This document shows positions 19,572 through 34,007 of a stretch of 64,000 bases of DNA, piece by piece; position 1 is the stretch's first letter, and every line of letters begins with the position of its first letter. The stretch comes from Ophiostoma sp. CBS 140.51. Its lineage: Eukaryota; Ascomycota; Sordariomycetes; Ophiostomatales; Ophiostomataceae. The notes under the pieces were generated by a model that searched no databases, was not told the DNA's origin, and saw only the letters and a program-made list of their open reading frames with translations. Location of the stretch: NCBI GenBank assembly GCA_029298735.1, contig JANSLP010000009.1:1-64000 (forward strand). The letters run 5' to 3'. The translations under genes and the position numbers were made by a program.

Positions 19572-22500
19572 AGGGAGAGGACAAGCAAGGATGAGTGTAC
19601 GATAGAAATGTTCACATGTTGGACGATCAAAAGCATGATAGGACAGGCGGACTGTCTCCAAAATTGCACTTTATATATATGAAAGGCCAAATAGATTTCG
19701 TTTTGTTTTTCATGTCTCGCTTTTGGTCCATGCCGTCCGATTGCTTTTTAGACTTCGACCCTTTGTCTGACAAAATTGTTCAACTTTCATTTATCTCGAC
19801 AACAAACAAAATCAAATTGTAAAGAACGTTAAGGGAAAACAGAACATCTCGAAACCAGCCAGGATTTCTCGGTGTGCTCACCCCTCTGTTCTGGCCTCAT
19901 CAAATCAAGATCGCATTAATATCCTCGTGTCCCAAGTTTTCCCTTTTAAAAATCAACAATAAACGCCTTGCTTCCTCATGCTGGGGGATAGTGTACTCCT
20001 TGAAGGGTAGATAACAAAGAATGGCAACAAATTGTACAAAAATATCAACAAAATCAACAACATTTCAGGTGTGGGGGAATCGTAATAAAAACATCAACAA
20101 GTCAAGAACATGTAGGGTATGGTGACAAAGGAAAGTAAGTGGTAGAGGAAGGGGGTGGGAGGGTTTAGCCACACCAGAGGCCAGAGTCCACAGCTTGGAA
20201 GTCTGAGAGTCCAGCACGCTCAAGGGAAGGGGGTGCGCGGAGATGCAGAAGGTTCTCAGAGGAGGAGGCGGAAGCTGAGGAAAGAATGGAGCAAAGTATC
20301 TCCCACAAATATGGCAATACGAACAAGACGGATAAAACAAACAAAAGAGAGAGAGCTGCCCATCGAAAAAGCCAGAGGAGGATGTACAGGTAAGACTGAC
20401 TGCAGGTCAGGATATAGGAAGCTGGATCAAGCTGACAGACAAGCCATTCTAATTGAAAATGAGAGCAAGTCAATCCAGGGGAGCAAAGCGTTTGGCCGGC
20501 AGTTACAGAAAGCCCAGATAGAGGCCGTGGAGGGTGTGGGAGGAAGGGGGTGTAAGTGGAAGGGCTGGAAGGCAACGAGATGGATAGAGAGAACTACAAG
20601 GCAGCTACGTGAGTGGAGAATGAGCTCAACAGTGAAAGGGTAAAAATATGTTGGTGGAGTGGACATGAAAATGAAAAGATTAAAAATATCCCAAAAAGAA
20701 GAGACCATGAAGACGGGGATGCTGGAGGCAATGGTGAGAGCAACGGACAGTATTGACGGAGTGCGAAAGGTGGGAAGAGGGCCCACTTCCTCTAACCATC
20801 GGTCCAATCACTTTCAATGATCTTGTATCCTTCCTTGGCCTTGCTACTTTCCCTCTCTTGTCTCTTTCTGCCATGGTGTCGTTTTGACGTCGTGCAAAGT
20901 CTGGCCGACTGAGACAATAGAGCTGGTAAGAAGCGGAGATGGAGCTGCATGGTCATCACTGTAGGAAGAGGAATATCAGAGTACTTTATTTTGATTTTAT
21001 TTCTTACCCCAAAACTGAGACAGGGATGGAGCAGGTTCGAGTCTGCCTCTCGAATTTTGTCTTTTGTCTTTCAGTTTATTATCCATATTTTACTCCTGAG
21101 CCGTGCGTGTGTCTGCCTCCTTCATAGAGTCGACTAACAATTGACATAATGCACGCAATAGTAAACAATTGGGGCAAGCAATACTGGGATGAAATATCCA
21201 TGTAACTCTACAGTCTTTGCTCAAGGGGCACGGCATCTGCCATGCCGATCAGTAAAGACATGGGTACAGTGTAGCTACTGCCAGGTCCTGTATCCCTCGA
21301 TGCCATATCCCTACATGAAAGGCAAGCTAGATCGACTTTCACAGCTACAACAAAGCTTCGGCTGCAGCTTGACGTGGCCATGGAGCTTGGAGGCATGCAT
21401 GCCTGCTTTCGCCTCCCGGGATTTGGGTTCAAGATTATTTATTATGTGAAAATAGAAAGCTCAAACATTTTCGAAGCCATATCATGGAACAGCAGATATA
21501 TCAAGCCACTTGAAATATGATGACCTGAACTAGGCAATGGAGAAAATCAGGACGTGGTAGTGATTGTTGGATACTAACTGTCGCCAAGTAAGAGCTTTCC
21601 TTTCCCTGGGCCTCCAAAATTACAGTCGTCGCTACTTTCTTCTCTTTCTTTTTGGAGAAAAATGCAGAAAACAGGAAAACAGGAAAACAGAGGGGAATTT
21701 CCCTAGACGTACTCATCTTACGTAGATGCCATCGCTGATGTGTGCCTGGCACAAATATCTTTGTTTATTCAAGAGGGAACATCCATGTAGGAGGCAACAG
21801 CCTCTTCACGGCTAGCTGCAGAGAACAAATTAGAAACGTTGCCATTAAATGAAAGGAGGAAGATGTGGAAGAGGAACAAAACAATATGAGGAAATAAACA
21901 ATATGCAAGTCCCCCCACGAAAGCCGCCCCAGTGTACGACGAAGGAGCTGACGATTGGCAGCGAAGAAAGTGTCTGGGGGTCCAGACAAGCTAGATTACT
22001 TTTCTTACTTGCCACCTAATTGTACGGGATGGCGAGGCGAGTGGAAAAGTAAAGAAAACTGAACAAACCAAAAGCTGGCGTCGGTTGTCTGTGTGTATTG
22101 GCCTGGCCGGGAGCAGCGGTCTCCGTCTGTCTTGTCGCCTTGCACATAATTTTTCCACGCTTTACTAGCTTCCTTTCACTTCTTACTCACATTCACGCCC
22201 ATATATACCCACACATGCGATGAAGATGCGGCTCTCTCCGGCCACCCACACCCACTTGCTCCCTTTTGTCTACTTTGCTGTTTCTATTCCACTGCTTGCC
22301 AATATCCATCTTCTCGGACCCGGATTGCAACTCCCAAGGGCCGTAGTTTTTCTTCTTTTTTTCTCTTTACGCAACTAACACAATATCATACGGTCGTATG
22401 ATTTTTTTTAAAAAAAAATGGTGGTTAAAAACATGGAGCCTTTAAGTAAACACGAGGAGAAACGAACTGCCGAGCTAAATTGTCGTTTGTTAGTCCTCCC

Positions 22501-25500
22501 TGGCGATCTTCACGAATCGTATTTGGTACATAGGTACGGAGTAAAATTCAACAGGGCCAGACCCCTGGACCAGGCTGACCACTAACACTACCAACAAAGC
22601 ACTAAATCTAACTCGATGGACACAAACGCACTCTAACAATGTTTTGACTCCATTACGCTAACCGCCAACAGCAACTCGCCGCTGCCGGTCCCAACTCACA
22701 AGGAAGCAGCCAACAGGGGACCACACATGAAACGGGACTGGCCAACGAACAAGAGCCAAGAACGGACATTGTTGGAATGGGAAAAGGTAGTAGGAGGGTG
22801 AAGAAGGAGCTGCTTACACCAGGAAAAGTGCTCGGAAACCCCAAGTCCCGGCCATGACCAGCCAGCTCCATTTTGTCTTTTTCCATTTCTTATCATCTTT
22901 TCAACGGGAAATAAGAATCCCCACTTCCCACATACCTCTTCACCAATGTGCAGCCAAATAGTCCGGGCTGGGGGAGGGGGGAGGGCTGCCTTTCTTCTCC
23001 TTCTTCTCTTACCAGGCATGGTTACACAAAATCCACGGGCAAGACGGCCGTCAGCCAACACACCTCGCCTGCAGATCCTTCTTTGATTTCGGGCCTCGGT
23101 TTCCTTCTTACCACTGTCATCTCGCTCATCTCTTATTTCTGACTACCCATCTTTTTACAATTTTGATTCGTATGAGAATGTAAGAGCTGCTCAGATTCTT
23201 GCTCATGGTGAGGCACAAAACATGGTCTACATGTGAAGTAGTCAGGTGAGTGTAGAAAAACGACCGATTTGCAGCATGAGCCTAGCGGGATAATGCGAGA
23301 CAAAATCACGTAAGTTGGCTTTGTTGTATACGCATGTGTCAACAGCATGTCTTTTTTCATAGGCAAGAAAAAACCAACGAAAGAAAGCCTAAATATATTT
23401 GCAACTATTTGTCTCTTCCATCTTCATACTTTGTTTTAGAGCCCATAGAGGGAAGAAACGCAGGGGTGGATAAGCTTAGAGAGAAACAAGAAGAGTAGCA
23501 GATCGTACAATTACATGCTGTGTGAGAAGTGCTGCCCACTGCCACCGCCAACAGTCCCAGTGATGTAACAAGAGGATACCACAGAGGGCGATGGTATGAG
23601 AGAATACCAAAAGCTGTCTTGTATTGTCTGCACTGTCTCCATCTTTCTCCACAAGTCTCTTCGCTCCTTTCTCGGTCAAATTGACAACTTCCATCCTATT
23701 ATCTTTCACCTCACTACCATTCTTGCTGATATTATTTTGTGCGCTATGCCTTCTGTATTCACATTAACAAAATGTGTCTGGAGGTCTTGGTGATCGAGAT
23801 GGAATGGCTCAGACGTACTTTCGTACGTGTGTGTGTAAAACAAGAGCCAAAGATTGCCTGTACCGTGCCCTCTGCCTTTCCTCTCGACTTTTCTACACCA
23901 CTTCAAGTGTATCGCAAGTCTGGCAAGAACATATCGATCTTTATTTTTAGGCCACCGCCAATACATGGATAAACTGGTAGAAGAAGAGCACAGGCCTGGT
24001 GAGAGGAGCCTATTCCATATGAATTAGTCCTCCTCATTCCTTCTGAAGATGAGCCTCTACTTGCTACGAGTGCTTTCTCTTGACCCTATGGAGACGAAAT
24101 TTGAGTGGACCGGCCCTTCTTTATGAGATCAAAGGCCTTTACTTCTAGTGCCTTGCTTGAAAAAGAAAGGGGAGGGGGATGGGGACCGGGCAACGTGTTC
24201 CCCGAGCCAATAAGAACTACCCCTACCCGAGAGTAGCCAGCCTCGAGGTTTACACCCATCTCTCGACCCTTTTAGTTTCGTGGTTGGAGCCAGATCTCTA
24301 TCGGAAGCGTAGTTTATTGTTAGGCTGTTGGATGCTGATCCCTTCTTTATTCTCTTTCCACCCCCAATCTCTAGTTCGTGCGTCTAAAAACAAACGTAAT
24401 GGTGACAGTGGACGCAAGGTACGGAGTACGCCATTGCCAAAGGACACGAGACGCTTTCGACAGGGATTCATTGTTCGGGACTGGAAACTAGGGGACATGG
24501 AGCGAAAACAGAAGGATCAACGACGGCGTTTTCCGTAGCTGCAATTTGCAAAACGGACAGCCCCCTCTCCCCGCTTCTCATAGTACAAGGGCCAGAGGAG
24601 CACTTTTCTCAGACCGGGTACATAATTGGAATCTTGCGAGGGGAAGAGAGTCAGCCTGGACACCCGTCTATAGTTTGCCTTCCGTGCATGTTCAGTCATG
24701 TCGGTTCAGAAAACAAGGACTCCGTATTGTCCCTGCTCCTGCATCCAGTCTCCGCACCAGACAAAACCGTCACGGATAGAATACGAGACATTTAGTTTAT
24801 TTGCAGATAATCCCCAAAGAGAGAAAAATTGGCCACAAGACGTGCTGTCTGGGCACCGGAAACCCGCATTAGGTGTCCGTGTACTTCGTGTCCGGCGCGG
24901 TGGCGGCAAGGTTTGACGCGAATGAGACAAAAGACATGAAGACACAGGAAAACAAAAGTGGCTTGGAGTCAAAGTTATGTCCCTGTATTTCCCTGGGGGA
25001 TGCCGGTTCAGCTCCATACGTGGCCCCTGGTGGCTTTCCAACTCTCCTACGGGGATTGTCTTTATTTCGGACCGGCCCGTGATATTATTGGCCCTGTTTG
25101 CTATTATCAACACCAAACTTGAGAGGAATAAAGCCCATTCAATTGAATGAAGGTGCCGTATTATCAACACAAGAAGCTTCTCTCACATCATAGGATGTGC
25201 CCTCAAATAACAGGATCCATGTACGACGTAGGATGAGAATGGCTACCTTTACATGGACATTGTGGCAGGTACGATGGGTGTCCGGCGCACCACAGCGCTT
25301 CATCGGCACAGAAGCGCCGCAGAAAAGTCGACAGTTCTAAAGTTCCCACGCTGCCTGCAGAATTTTCATCATATAGATACGAGAAGCGATCTCAGCCACA
25401 ATCAGGAGCCAAGAATAATAAAAGTTCAGGATAAAATACTAATAATGCAGCGAAGGACTGCCAACGATAATATTTGCCTGCTGCCAGCCCTTGTCATCTG

Positions 25501-28500
25501 TGCTGTCTTTTTCCTTGCCAGGTCTTCCCAGTGTCTCGACTCTGATTTCGTTCCACCCTCTGGTCTATTACTTTCCCCTATCTATTCCCGTCTCTCTACA
25601 TAGAGCAATACAGAAATCTGTATGTAGCCGCGAGGTCCACCCGGAGTACGCCGCATGCTTTCTGTCCCTTTTTTTGGCCGAGCTTCCGTCACAGTGACGA
25701 GCCCTGCCTAGTGCCTGGTTTACTATTATCCTTTTGTTTTTAGGGCCTTCTGTCCGCTACTACCCAAGCACTACCCAAGCCTGCCCGACACCCGTCCTAA
25801 CATGGACGACGAGCAAGGGGTTGGGAAGAAGGGGATGGAACTTCACGGGATGACAACATAGGCAGAGAACAGGGGAAGGAAGACCAGACAAAAGAAAGAA
25901 GGGGCACAGTCAGGAAAGCAGCACCATGTAAAAGAACGAAGGCGTTGCCGATTTCCTAGATCTTGTGTTATGTGACACGTCGCGAGCAGAACAGTTTGGA
26001 AGGGCAGAAGGGGAGAAGAAGGAAAATGGAACAGAAGGGGTAACCTATGACAGTTACATATGTCGTATTTCGCAAGTCGTAAGGTTACAAAGTTGACTGA
26101 CAACTAACTGTTAAAAATTAGGAACCCATTGTTCACTTTTTTTCTGGGTCTGGTACCTCGTCCCTCGCCCCCTCTCCTAGCCCATTTTGATATGTTATGT
26201 GCCTGGTTCCTTTCTCCACATTGCTTCGTGCACAAGAGAGCATAGGGTCCTGGATACTGAGATTTGTCCTAGTCTGCGTTCAGTCCATGCCAATGGAGCA
26301 AACATGGCCATTAGTATCAGGAGAAGGACAACTGCCTCGTATTGACAACGAACTGAAGATACTTTGAAAATTCTTTCCGTATTCTATGCAGCCATCCTTC
26401 TCTCATTCTTCTGCTCACCTGCTGCGAAAGTGGAGATGCCGCCAACCGCTGTGAACAATAAAAGAAAAAAGAGACTATCAGATAAGCTACGATGGCGTCT
26501 ATTGTTTATTTTATTTATTTTGGTTTGGCTTTTACATGCATAGGTTCAAGCATGGGCCCGCCAGCATGCCCAGGTCTGCCGATCCTCTACCCACGTTAGT
26601 CTATTGCAAAGAGGACCTGTCGTCCGTATGATTCCACGAGCAGGAAGAGGAGAAATTGTGGAAGAAGACCAGGGATAGGGGGATAGGGATGAGGGGTGGG
26701 TTACAGCGAAACGAGAGGAAGCTGGTTGCAGAACACCGAAGCCATCCTGCAGCCACCCATCTTTGTCCGACACAACGCAACCCGCCGCCCTGCTCTCTCA
26801 TGCTTTGGCCTTTTTTCCTGGCTTTATTTCTTGAACCTTCTTGAAATAAAAGGCACATTGATCCTAAATAAGCCCCTATTCTTTCTTGAAAGTGGCAAGC
26901 TCTGGAGCTTGATGATGTTATGAGCAAGGTAATATGAATGTTGTTACCAAAAAGAGGAGAAAAAAACCATATACATAGTAGACTCTTAATTCCTCGTATT
27001 CATATCTATAGAATGTTCTTCTGCAGGCAAGCGTCTGTCTTCCACCTCTTGCCTCATACCCATGTGCACATCTATCTGCGGCAGCTGAACGGTGCATAAC
27101 TGCAGATGTTGTGATAAATTAGCTGGGATATGCACTAGTTCACACACCTTCACTGCATCAGCCCAAGACAATAGACTTGGTTCTCACAGCATCATAACCT
27201 AAACAAGGCGATAGACTGCATACTGTCCATGTAGACTTGCACATGCCGCAGGATAATGATTGACGATGATGAGGCCTTACCAATCAATACTTTAGGCCGG
27301 GTCTTGAGAAACGTTCTAAAAAGTGCTGCCTTGAATAAAGGTTATGTTGAGCCTTCTAGAAGAACGGCAATCTTGACCCTCAAAATTGACTGATCATTTT
27401 TTTTTCTTTTTGGTCGCCGTTGTTTGAAATAACGTGTTGTTGGATTGCCGCCGACCGATGCCAGCGCCGATCGCCTGGATGAATGATGACTGCCCGCCCA
27501 TGCAAGAGACGAAGGCCGCCCCCCTGCACATTGTTGATCTGATTCGCCCGGATAATGCACTCGTTTATTCCCCCTCCTCTTTCCACGAATACCTGCATGA
27601 TCAGTGTGTTACCACCTCCTTGATTCTATCTGGTGCTGTGTAGTTTCTTTCCAATCCTACTGCGAGCAAATGTCCGCAGAGTAAGGCGGGATGCCGCACT
27701 ACTTTCTTTTTTTTTTTATCTTCGTCTTCTTCTTTTTTTTTTTTTTTTTTTTTTTTTTTGTCTGCCGATCAGGCTTAGTCCACACCCCCACCGTCACCAA
27801 AATGACCATTGAAGCCTGGCCAAGTTTGTGAACCGATACTGTCTTGACAAGAAGGTGGTGTGCATCCATTTCTGAAAATGAAATGTAGAAGCGCAGTATA
27901 TTCCCACTCCACATCTTGATGTGGCAGAATTTTTTACAGCATCTTTAGTTGACTGGCCCACGGACCGGGTTCTGTTCCGTTGGGATGCATGTGAGGATAG
28001 ATAATAGCGGTACGGAGTAGTCCGCCTCTTCCTCCCTCCACATCCTGCAGCATTCTGTTTTCCGGTGGTCCTGTCTTAGTGGACAAGCCGCGATGATCGA
28101 TTGACCTGGTTGATGGCCTAGTTGGTGGTCCGGCCAATGGTTGCTGTCAGGATATATCTGCCCAACATCGAAAATATACCAAATGTATCATTTGGTACTG
28201 TGGATGTACCGTACCGTGATTTACTTTTTTTTAATCTTGGTTCTTTATTCTTGGTCCTTTGTTCTTGGGACTTTGGATTTGAAAGAAACAATGCTATTGT
28301 GTCAGTCTACATAGGCCACCAGCCATCGAATATCAGCCACAGTTCACCGGCATCCATCCAGATTTGGCCGACTCACGCAATTTGCACGTCGACCAATGGA
28401 ACTAGGCTCTTGAACGTGGTACGAATGTTGATGTTGGAAAGTCCATTGTTTTCTGATTTGGGATCTTATTAGTACACATTTATTTGTGTTGCTGTCTTTC

Positions 28501-31500
28501 TTCTTCATAGCAATGGTTGGGAGAAGTTCTACTTCTACATTTTACCTACCCATGGCTGTCTCAAGACGCCTCAAGTACAGCACAGAAAGTCTTGTACAAC
28601 AGTTTTTTTGCAGAAGACAGTACGCAAAAACAGGCAAAAGTCAAAGCCTGCTCCATCCATCACGTCAAGCTAAATGTGTTCGGGACACAAGAGTGCAGAA
28701 GGAAACAGAGACAAAGAGAGACAAAAGAAAGACAGGCTCATAAGAGACACCGTGGATATCAAATTCCACAAGACAGAAGCCACGGGACTGGTGTCAAAAG
28801 GCCCAGTCCGGGCGCAAGCTGTGCGCACATGTCGCTATGCATCAAGGCGCGGAAATTTTGGCCTTTTTCTTCTTAACTTATTTTTGTCCATGTTGGATCG
28901 AGCAGTTCTGGATACCGTGGTTAATTATTGAGATATCTTACACAATAACTACTTTTAAAGAAGTCATATTCAATCTGGTTCTTTGCCTTTGCCTGTCTTG
29001 GAAGAAGTTGTACTCAAAAACAAAGACCACGAAAGGCCGAATGGCTTGGAACCGCTCCTCTGGGAATGACCACAGCATCCATTGCAACCCAAGTGTGTGT
29101 TGTGACTTGTTTCTCACACCTTGCTGTCACGACATATGACGAGGGTCGAAGTGATTTGGAGATAGATATATCACAAATAATGATAAGTAAATATTATTGA
29201 AACAAGCATAACTTGACGCTTTTCGCCAACCTTTCTCTTTGCTTTGTGAGTAGCAAATGCATACCTTAAATGATCGAGAAGACTGTGTACGGATAGCCAT
29301 TGCCTACTTTCTTCTGCCAAAAAAGAACGAAAAGAGAATAGTCTAGATAATAAAGAGGCATATTTAGCTATCGGAAGAGAAACATCAAGAACGTATTTTA
29401 TGGTAGACCAGCACTGCTACTAAATATCTGGCCTGCGCATATTTAAAACCTTCTATTTTAACTAGAATTATTAGGACTCATTTCACAGTATATTCGCTGA
29501 TCTTTTACACATTATTTTTATTTTACCTCTATTTCACTTACTTCTTTGCTTTCCTACCATGTCTCTAAGGTGCTATCTATTCGTGACCGGGTTTGGTTCT
29601 GTCCGAGACAAAAAGGTTCCGAATTCGCTCGCTAACCATTTCCCAATTGAGGCGACAGTCTGCACAATAGAATTGTTTTTTTTGTTCTTGAAAGATCCCT
29701 GTGATATTGTTCTATTGTGTTGTATTATCTAATTATTTATTCCAGTACCATTATTCCACTTGTCATGAGGCAAGGTGACGTGAAAATAGCTGCGGAGCTA
29801 CGTGTTTGTCAATACTTGAATTTGATTTTCTCGTCTATGTATTACTCTTTCGACCTTTCCTACACCCCTACCTGCAGCGTTGTGTACTTTGCACGGTCTG
29901 TCACCCATATTCCTCACGGAGCCTTACGTGCGGAAGCCTTTCTTGTTCGGAAGGGGGAGGGGGTAAGGAAGCAGCGATCAGGAGGCATGATCCTAGTGCC
30001 GCGTAATATTAAATTGAATTTGCTCTGTCTTCTGGCTCCTTCGGATCTTCCATCTTCCATCTTTCATTGTCCACCCATTTCCTCTCTTACCGCCAAAAAT
30101 ATGAATTTAGAATCAAACGAGGCACGCCCCAAAACATTGTTGTAACCACAGACATGGGTTAAGGCCGGGAACTAAGGGGGGGAAGGGCAATAACGCGTTC
30201 CTTGACACAGCACGGCACGACATGGATAGCATCGCAGAATTGACAGCATCTCACAAGACAGAATACGACAAGACAGGACAAAACATTGGACAAGCCTTAT
30301 GGTGCTCCATAATTTGTGATTTTTAGAGTGTTTGGTGTCCCTGTTGGCACTTTGAGGTCTCATCGGTTCATGGTGGCAAAGACTAGTGTATGAACTTCGA
30401 GGGGATGAATCAGTCCGGTTTTGTTGGTACTGGCTTGTGGCTATATTTTGTGCCACTACTGTCTATCTTGTGCATATTCCTGTTTCCTATTTTGTCTACT
30501 TTCCTGGAGCAGTGCCTCTTATTTTCGCTGTCACATCCTGTCATTCTTGTCATTTGTGTACAGACATTTATGTCACAATGTTGTTACATCTCGACCGGTT
30601 GGATTGTTATTCTCCCTCTACATCCAGAGTTAATGGATGGCCTTGAAACTATCACGTTAAATAAGTAACTAGAAGAACGGACAGCCAATCTTCCCGGAGA
30701 CTTGCGCGTAGAAAAGGGCCGAAATGGGGCATGTAAGATTGTTGGGGATTTTACGACACAATCGACTGTCTTCCATTCTATTTCACGCCCGTCTTTTTAT
30801 TTTGCGGTATTGCTCATCGACTTTTCCAAGGATAAGAGTCAATGATTAAGCCCTAGAGAAATAGGCCAGTGTGTTCCTATTATGTATAAACCTTGTGGAA
30901 TATGGCGACGAAAGGATGCCATCCAAGTCCTTACTACAGTAAGTCTCACTGTACGCCGGGCATGCCCGTGTTTTGGCCGGATGGGGAAATGGCCCTGCCC
31001 TTATGATTGGCAACGGTATCGATCTTCAACTCACTCTTGCCGGCGGCCAACATACTAAAAACAACGGGGGGAACGAGCCAATATCGGAATCAGTGTGGAG
31101 GCTATCATGAGGTCTGGAAAAAATGCATAGAAACGTGCATACATTGCGTGAACATCAAAATATACATATATATACAGAAATAAAAATCAAATACTGTTGG
31201 CTGCAGACAGCCACGGATCTGTGCTACATACCCATACTGCATCAAGTGACTTTCAATGCACGCCCTACGCCTTGCGTATTCCCACGGCTTTTATATCCCA
31301 TCCCCCCCAGCGAGCGGACCATTGTTTATTCAAACAAGAGTGCATCTGCCTAGCTTCGTCGTCCACTCCTTCTCCTCTCTATCAGTTTGATCAGGCTAGA
31401 CGCATCTGCTAGCCTCAGCCCCCACACCATCTTCGGCATTTCTCAAAATAGTTGCAGTGTGGACACGAAAACACGACAGAATGAATTTGATAGAGAAACA

Positions 31501-34007
31501 CAAAAACCAACAAAAGATCTGTAGAAGCTTCGGAGAAGAAAAACGGAAGCAGATGAAGCCGATCAAGGTGGTGTGGGGAGGACGAAAACACGAGGTATTA
31601 ACGATGGCCAGGCATCGTGAAGGTGAATAAGAGAACTCTCGACATCCATGAAAATCGAAGAGATGGAAGAAAGGAATGACACGCCCCTCCCTTTCCCCTG
31701 CCGCTCGCCTCTACTTTCTGCACTGAGTAAGGTATCTCTTTATTTATCTCGTCCTTTCGGTCGTCTCCATGATTTTCCTTCCTCTCTCTGTCTATGTAAC
31801 GCCTCGTTGATTTTTAGACCGACGCCCGTAAACGCGTCTTTGTGGTCTGAGCTTCAACTCAAGATGATCATATTAAAAAAAAAAATTGAGCCCAAAGTAA
31901 AGCAAAAGCTCCGTACTAATTCTCCAAAAATTTAAAAGCACAGGCTCGTGTCAACGGAGAAATGGCCGTTGTTATTTTTGAAGCTCTTTATTGCTCTTGT
32001 CTCAATATTGTTACCTTGTCTTTCTTTTCTCTGTTGTTCCTACCCTTGTCACTTCACGACTCACGACGCACATAGACTCGTCCACCTTCCTATTTTTGCC
32101 CGCCCCCATCGCCCACTTTGTTCTGTGTTCCGTTGTAGTTGCCCTGTTGTGTGCCTCCGCTGTCTACCCCCCCCTTGCCATCTCACATCTTCTCGTGCTC
32201 TTTTGAACCGACTTTTGTCTTGTACGCGTGTCTTGCCTGTCTTTTGTTTCGTTTTTCTCCATCAACTCTGCCACTTTCCGGGGTTCTGTCTGTTGGTTCC
32301 GAGCCCACGCACCTCTCTTCTCAGGTGCTGAACAGGCCATTGTTTATTACTGCCTCCTAATTGTTGAACCCCTTTCCCCTTCCCCTCCTGAAATTTGTTT
32401 GTCCCCCATACGTGGGTTTGTGCTCCAGAACTGTAGGTGCGTGTGCTTCGTTGCTCACAGCTCACAGTTCACCAAGCCGTTGGTGATTCTCTCCTCGTTT
32501 TTGACACCAGTTTGTGTTGCCGCTCTTTGTGTTTGTGTTTCTTTTGCTCAAAGGCCCCATTCGTCTCTTGTAGAACGAAATACAACAAAACGACGAAGAA
32601 CGAACAGGGCGCATAAGTAGAAAACATAGGCAGAAAGAAGAGGCAACACAACGCAAGGAGACAAGCATCCAGACATACAGGCACACGAACTAAGCACAGT
32701 ATCCATCAGAAAGATGATAGCACCAAAGAAGTAGAAGAGATAAATCAAAAACTACCACAGACAAAACATTTTGTGGGTCCCCCACTTTCACGGAACATCT
32801 AGACCATCACCACCATTTACAGTCCCTTGTCTTCCAAGTGCTTCATGATGGAAAAAAAATCCCCAAAAAAATCAGAACAAACAGCATTGATGACCTACAT
32901 TGATCGGCGATTGGTCTTCGGTCGGTACATCGAGAGAAAAAACGTATGAAGGGTAAGCTCCCTGCTTGGTAATCTGTGCAAGGTTGAGAGGAAAGGAAGC
33001 AATAAAAACAGTCAGAGAGACAGTCACAGTGGGCGGTGGTGGGCTGTGATGGGGCCAAAAACAGCTAAAAGGAGCAAGAAAGAGTCAGAGGGCGCAGCAG
33101 CCAAATTTGCGGGACGAGTCACAGCTGTGTAATCAGACAGTGCGAGTATATAAAGTTATATGCCCATAATGCACTGTACGGCCGTTGCCTAAATCGGACC
33201 GTTGAGGGTCAACGCTCATTCGTCTCGCTAAATGGGAAGGAACGACGACATCAAACATGCGACCGGACAGGGCAGGAACGCAAAACATCTAGATAGTCGC
33301 TCCTCCCCGTTCATCTCTCCAGACCCTCACCTTCTAATTCTTTGACTCTCAACGTTATCCCGCAACAATCTTTCATCAACCTCACACAAGCACCACGCCA
33401 GTGCCCACACTACCACGCCCGCCCCTCCAAGCAACACGCACACGAGCACCCGGCACCTGCTTTCTGCTCTTACCCATCTTTGTCCTCTCCCACCCTTTAA
33501 CAGAGGAAAATACAGTAAGTATATTGTCGGATGAGACACTGAGAAACAAGAAACAAGGGGAAAGAGGAGATACTTCACAACGTTTAGGGACACACCCCAG
33601 TACTGACGACGCCGAACAGGACGATAACGAACGAGCCGTCCTCCAACGAGATTGAGAGCGACCACGCCCGGACACTCCAACGCTGCTACGCCAGCCTCTC
33701 GTTTCAAGCAAATAGCGTCTCTGCTGTTAACCGCTGGATTATCTGCCTTTTGTCCACCTCTCCAGTTGTTCAGTGTCAATCTCTGCAGCTCTTCTTTGCT
33801 CTGCTCTGCTCTGCTGAACCTGAACCTGAACCTACCGGGTCCTTGTCTGTCCTTACGTGGCTGCACACTTGGTTACAGAGTACACATACATATCTGTGTG
33901 TCTCGGATTCCTCTGCCTGGAAGGGTCTCACAACACCCCCCCTCCTCTTCTTTTCTACTCTCATCTTCTTATCCTTTACCTATTTTCTATCCTTCCCCGC
34001 CGCCGCA
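19572..34007. other. 14.4 kb gene-poor stretch without recognisable coding genes
   Basis: No open frame exceeds about 180 codons and none shows a family motif. The longest (20155-20643 plus, 33327-33866 minus) have compositional, low-complexity translations. No tRNA, 5S rRNA or spliceosomal snRNA was recognised. The stretch is of intermediate base composition rather than uniformly AT-rich, so it does not look like a RIP-degraded repeat block. Contents noted: poly-T tracts at 27707-27717 and 27733-27759, recurring GGTACGGAGTA motifs (22533, 24418, 28009), and plus-strand pyrimidine-rich zones from about 31680-32580 and from 33400 onward. A GTAAGT donor at 33515 could begin a 5' UTR intron of the gene starting at 34008. 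Long non-coding transcripts or an extended promoter are possible but unproven. Confidence 0.5.
27733..27759. repeat. Poly-T tract of 27
   Basis: An uninterrupted run of 27 T, preceded by an 11-T run at 27707-27717 with CTT-rich sequence between. It could be a simple homopolymer or the poly(A) remnant of a minus-strand retroposed sequence. No retroelement coding sequence is visible beside it. Confidence 0.8.

Noticed and set aside
20155..20807. Overlapping open frames of 126-162 codons on both strands
   Set aside because: Low-complexity translations with no start context, family motif or partner exons.
21030..21050. B-box-like GGTTCGAGTCT, possible tRNA
   Set aside because: No A box upstream and no cloverleaf can be folded.
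33327..33866. 179-codon minus-strand open frame
   Set aside because: Antisense to a likely 5' UTR, with no motif.
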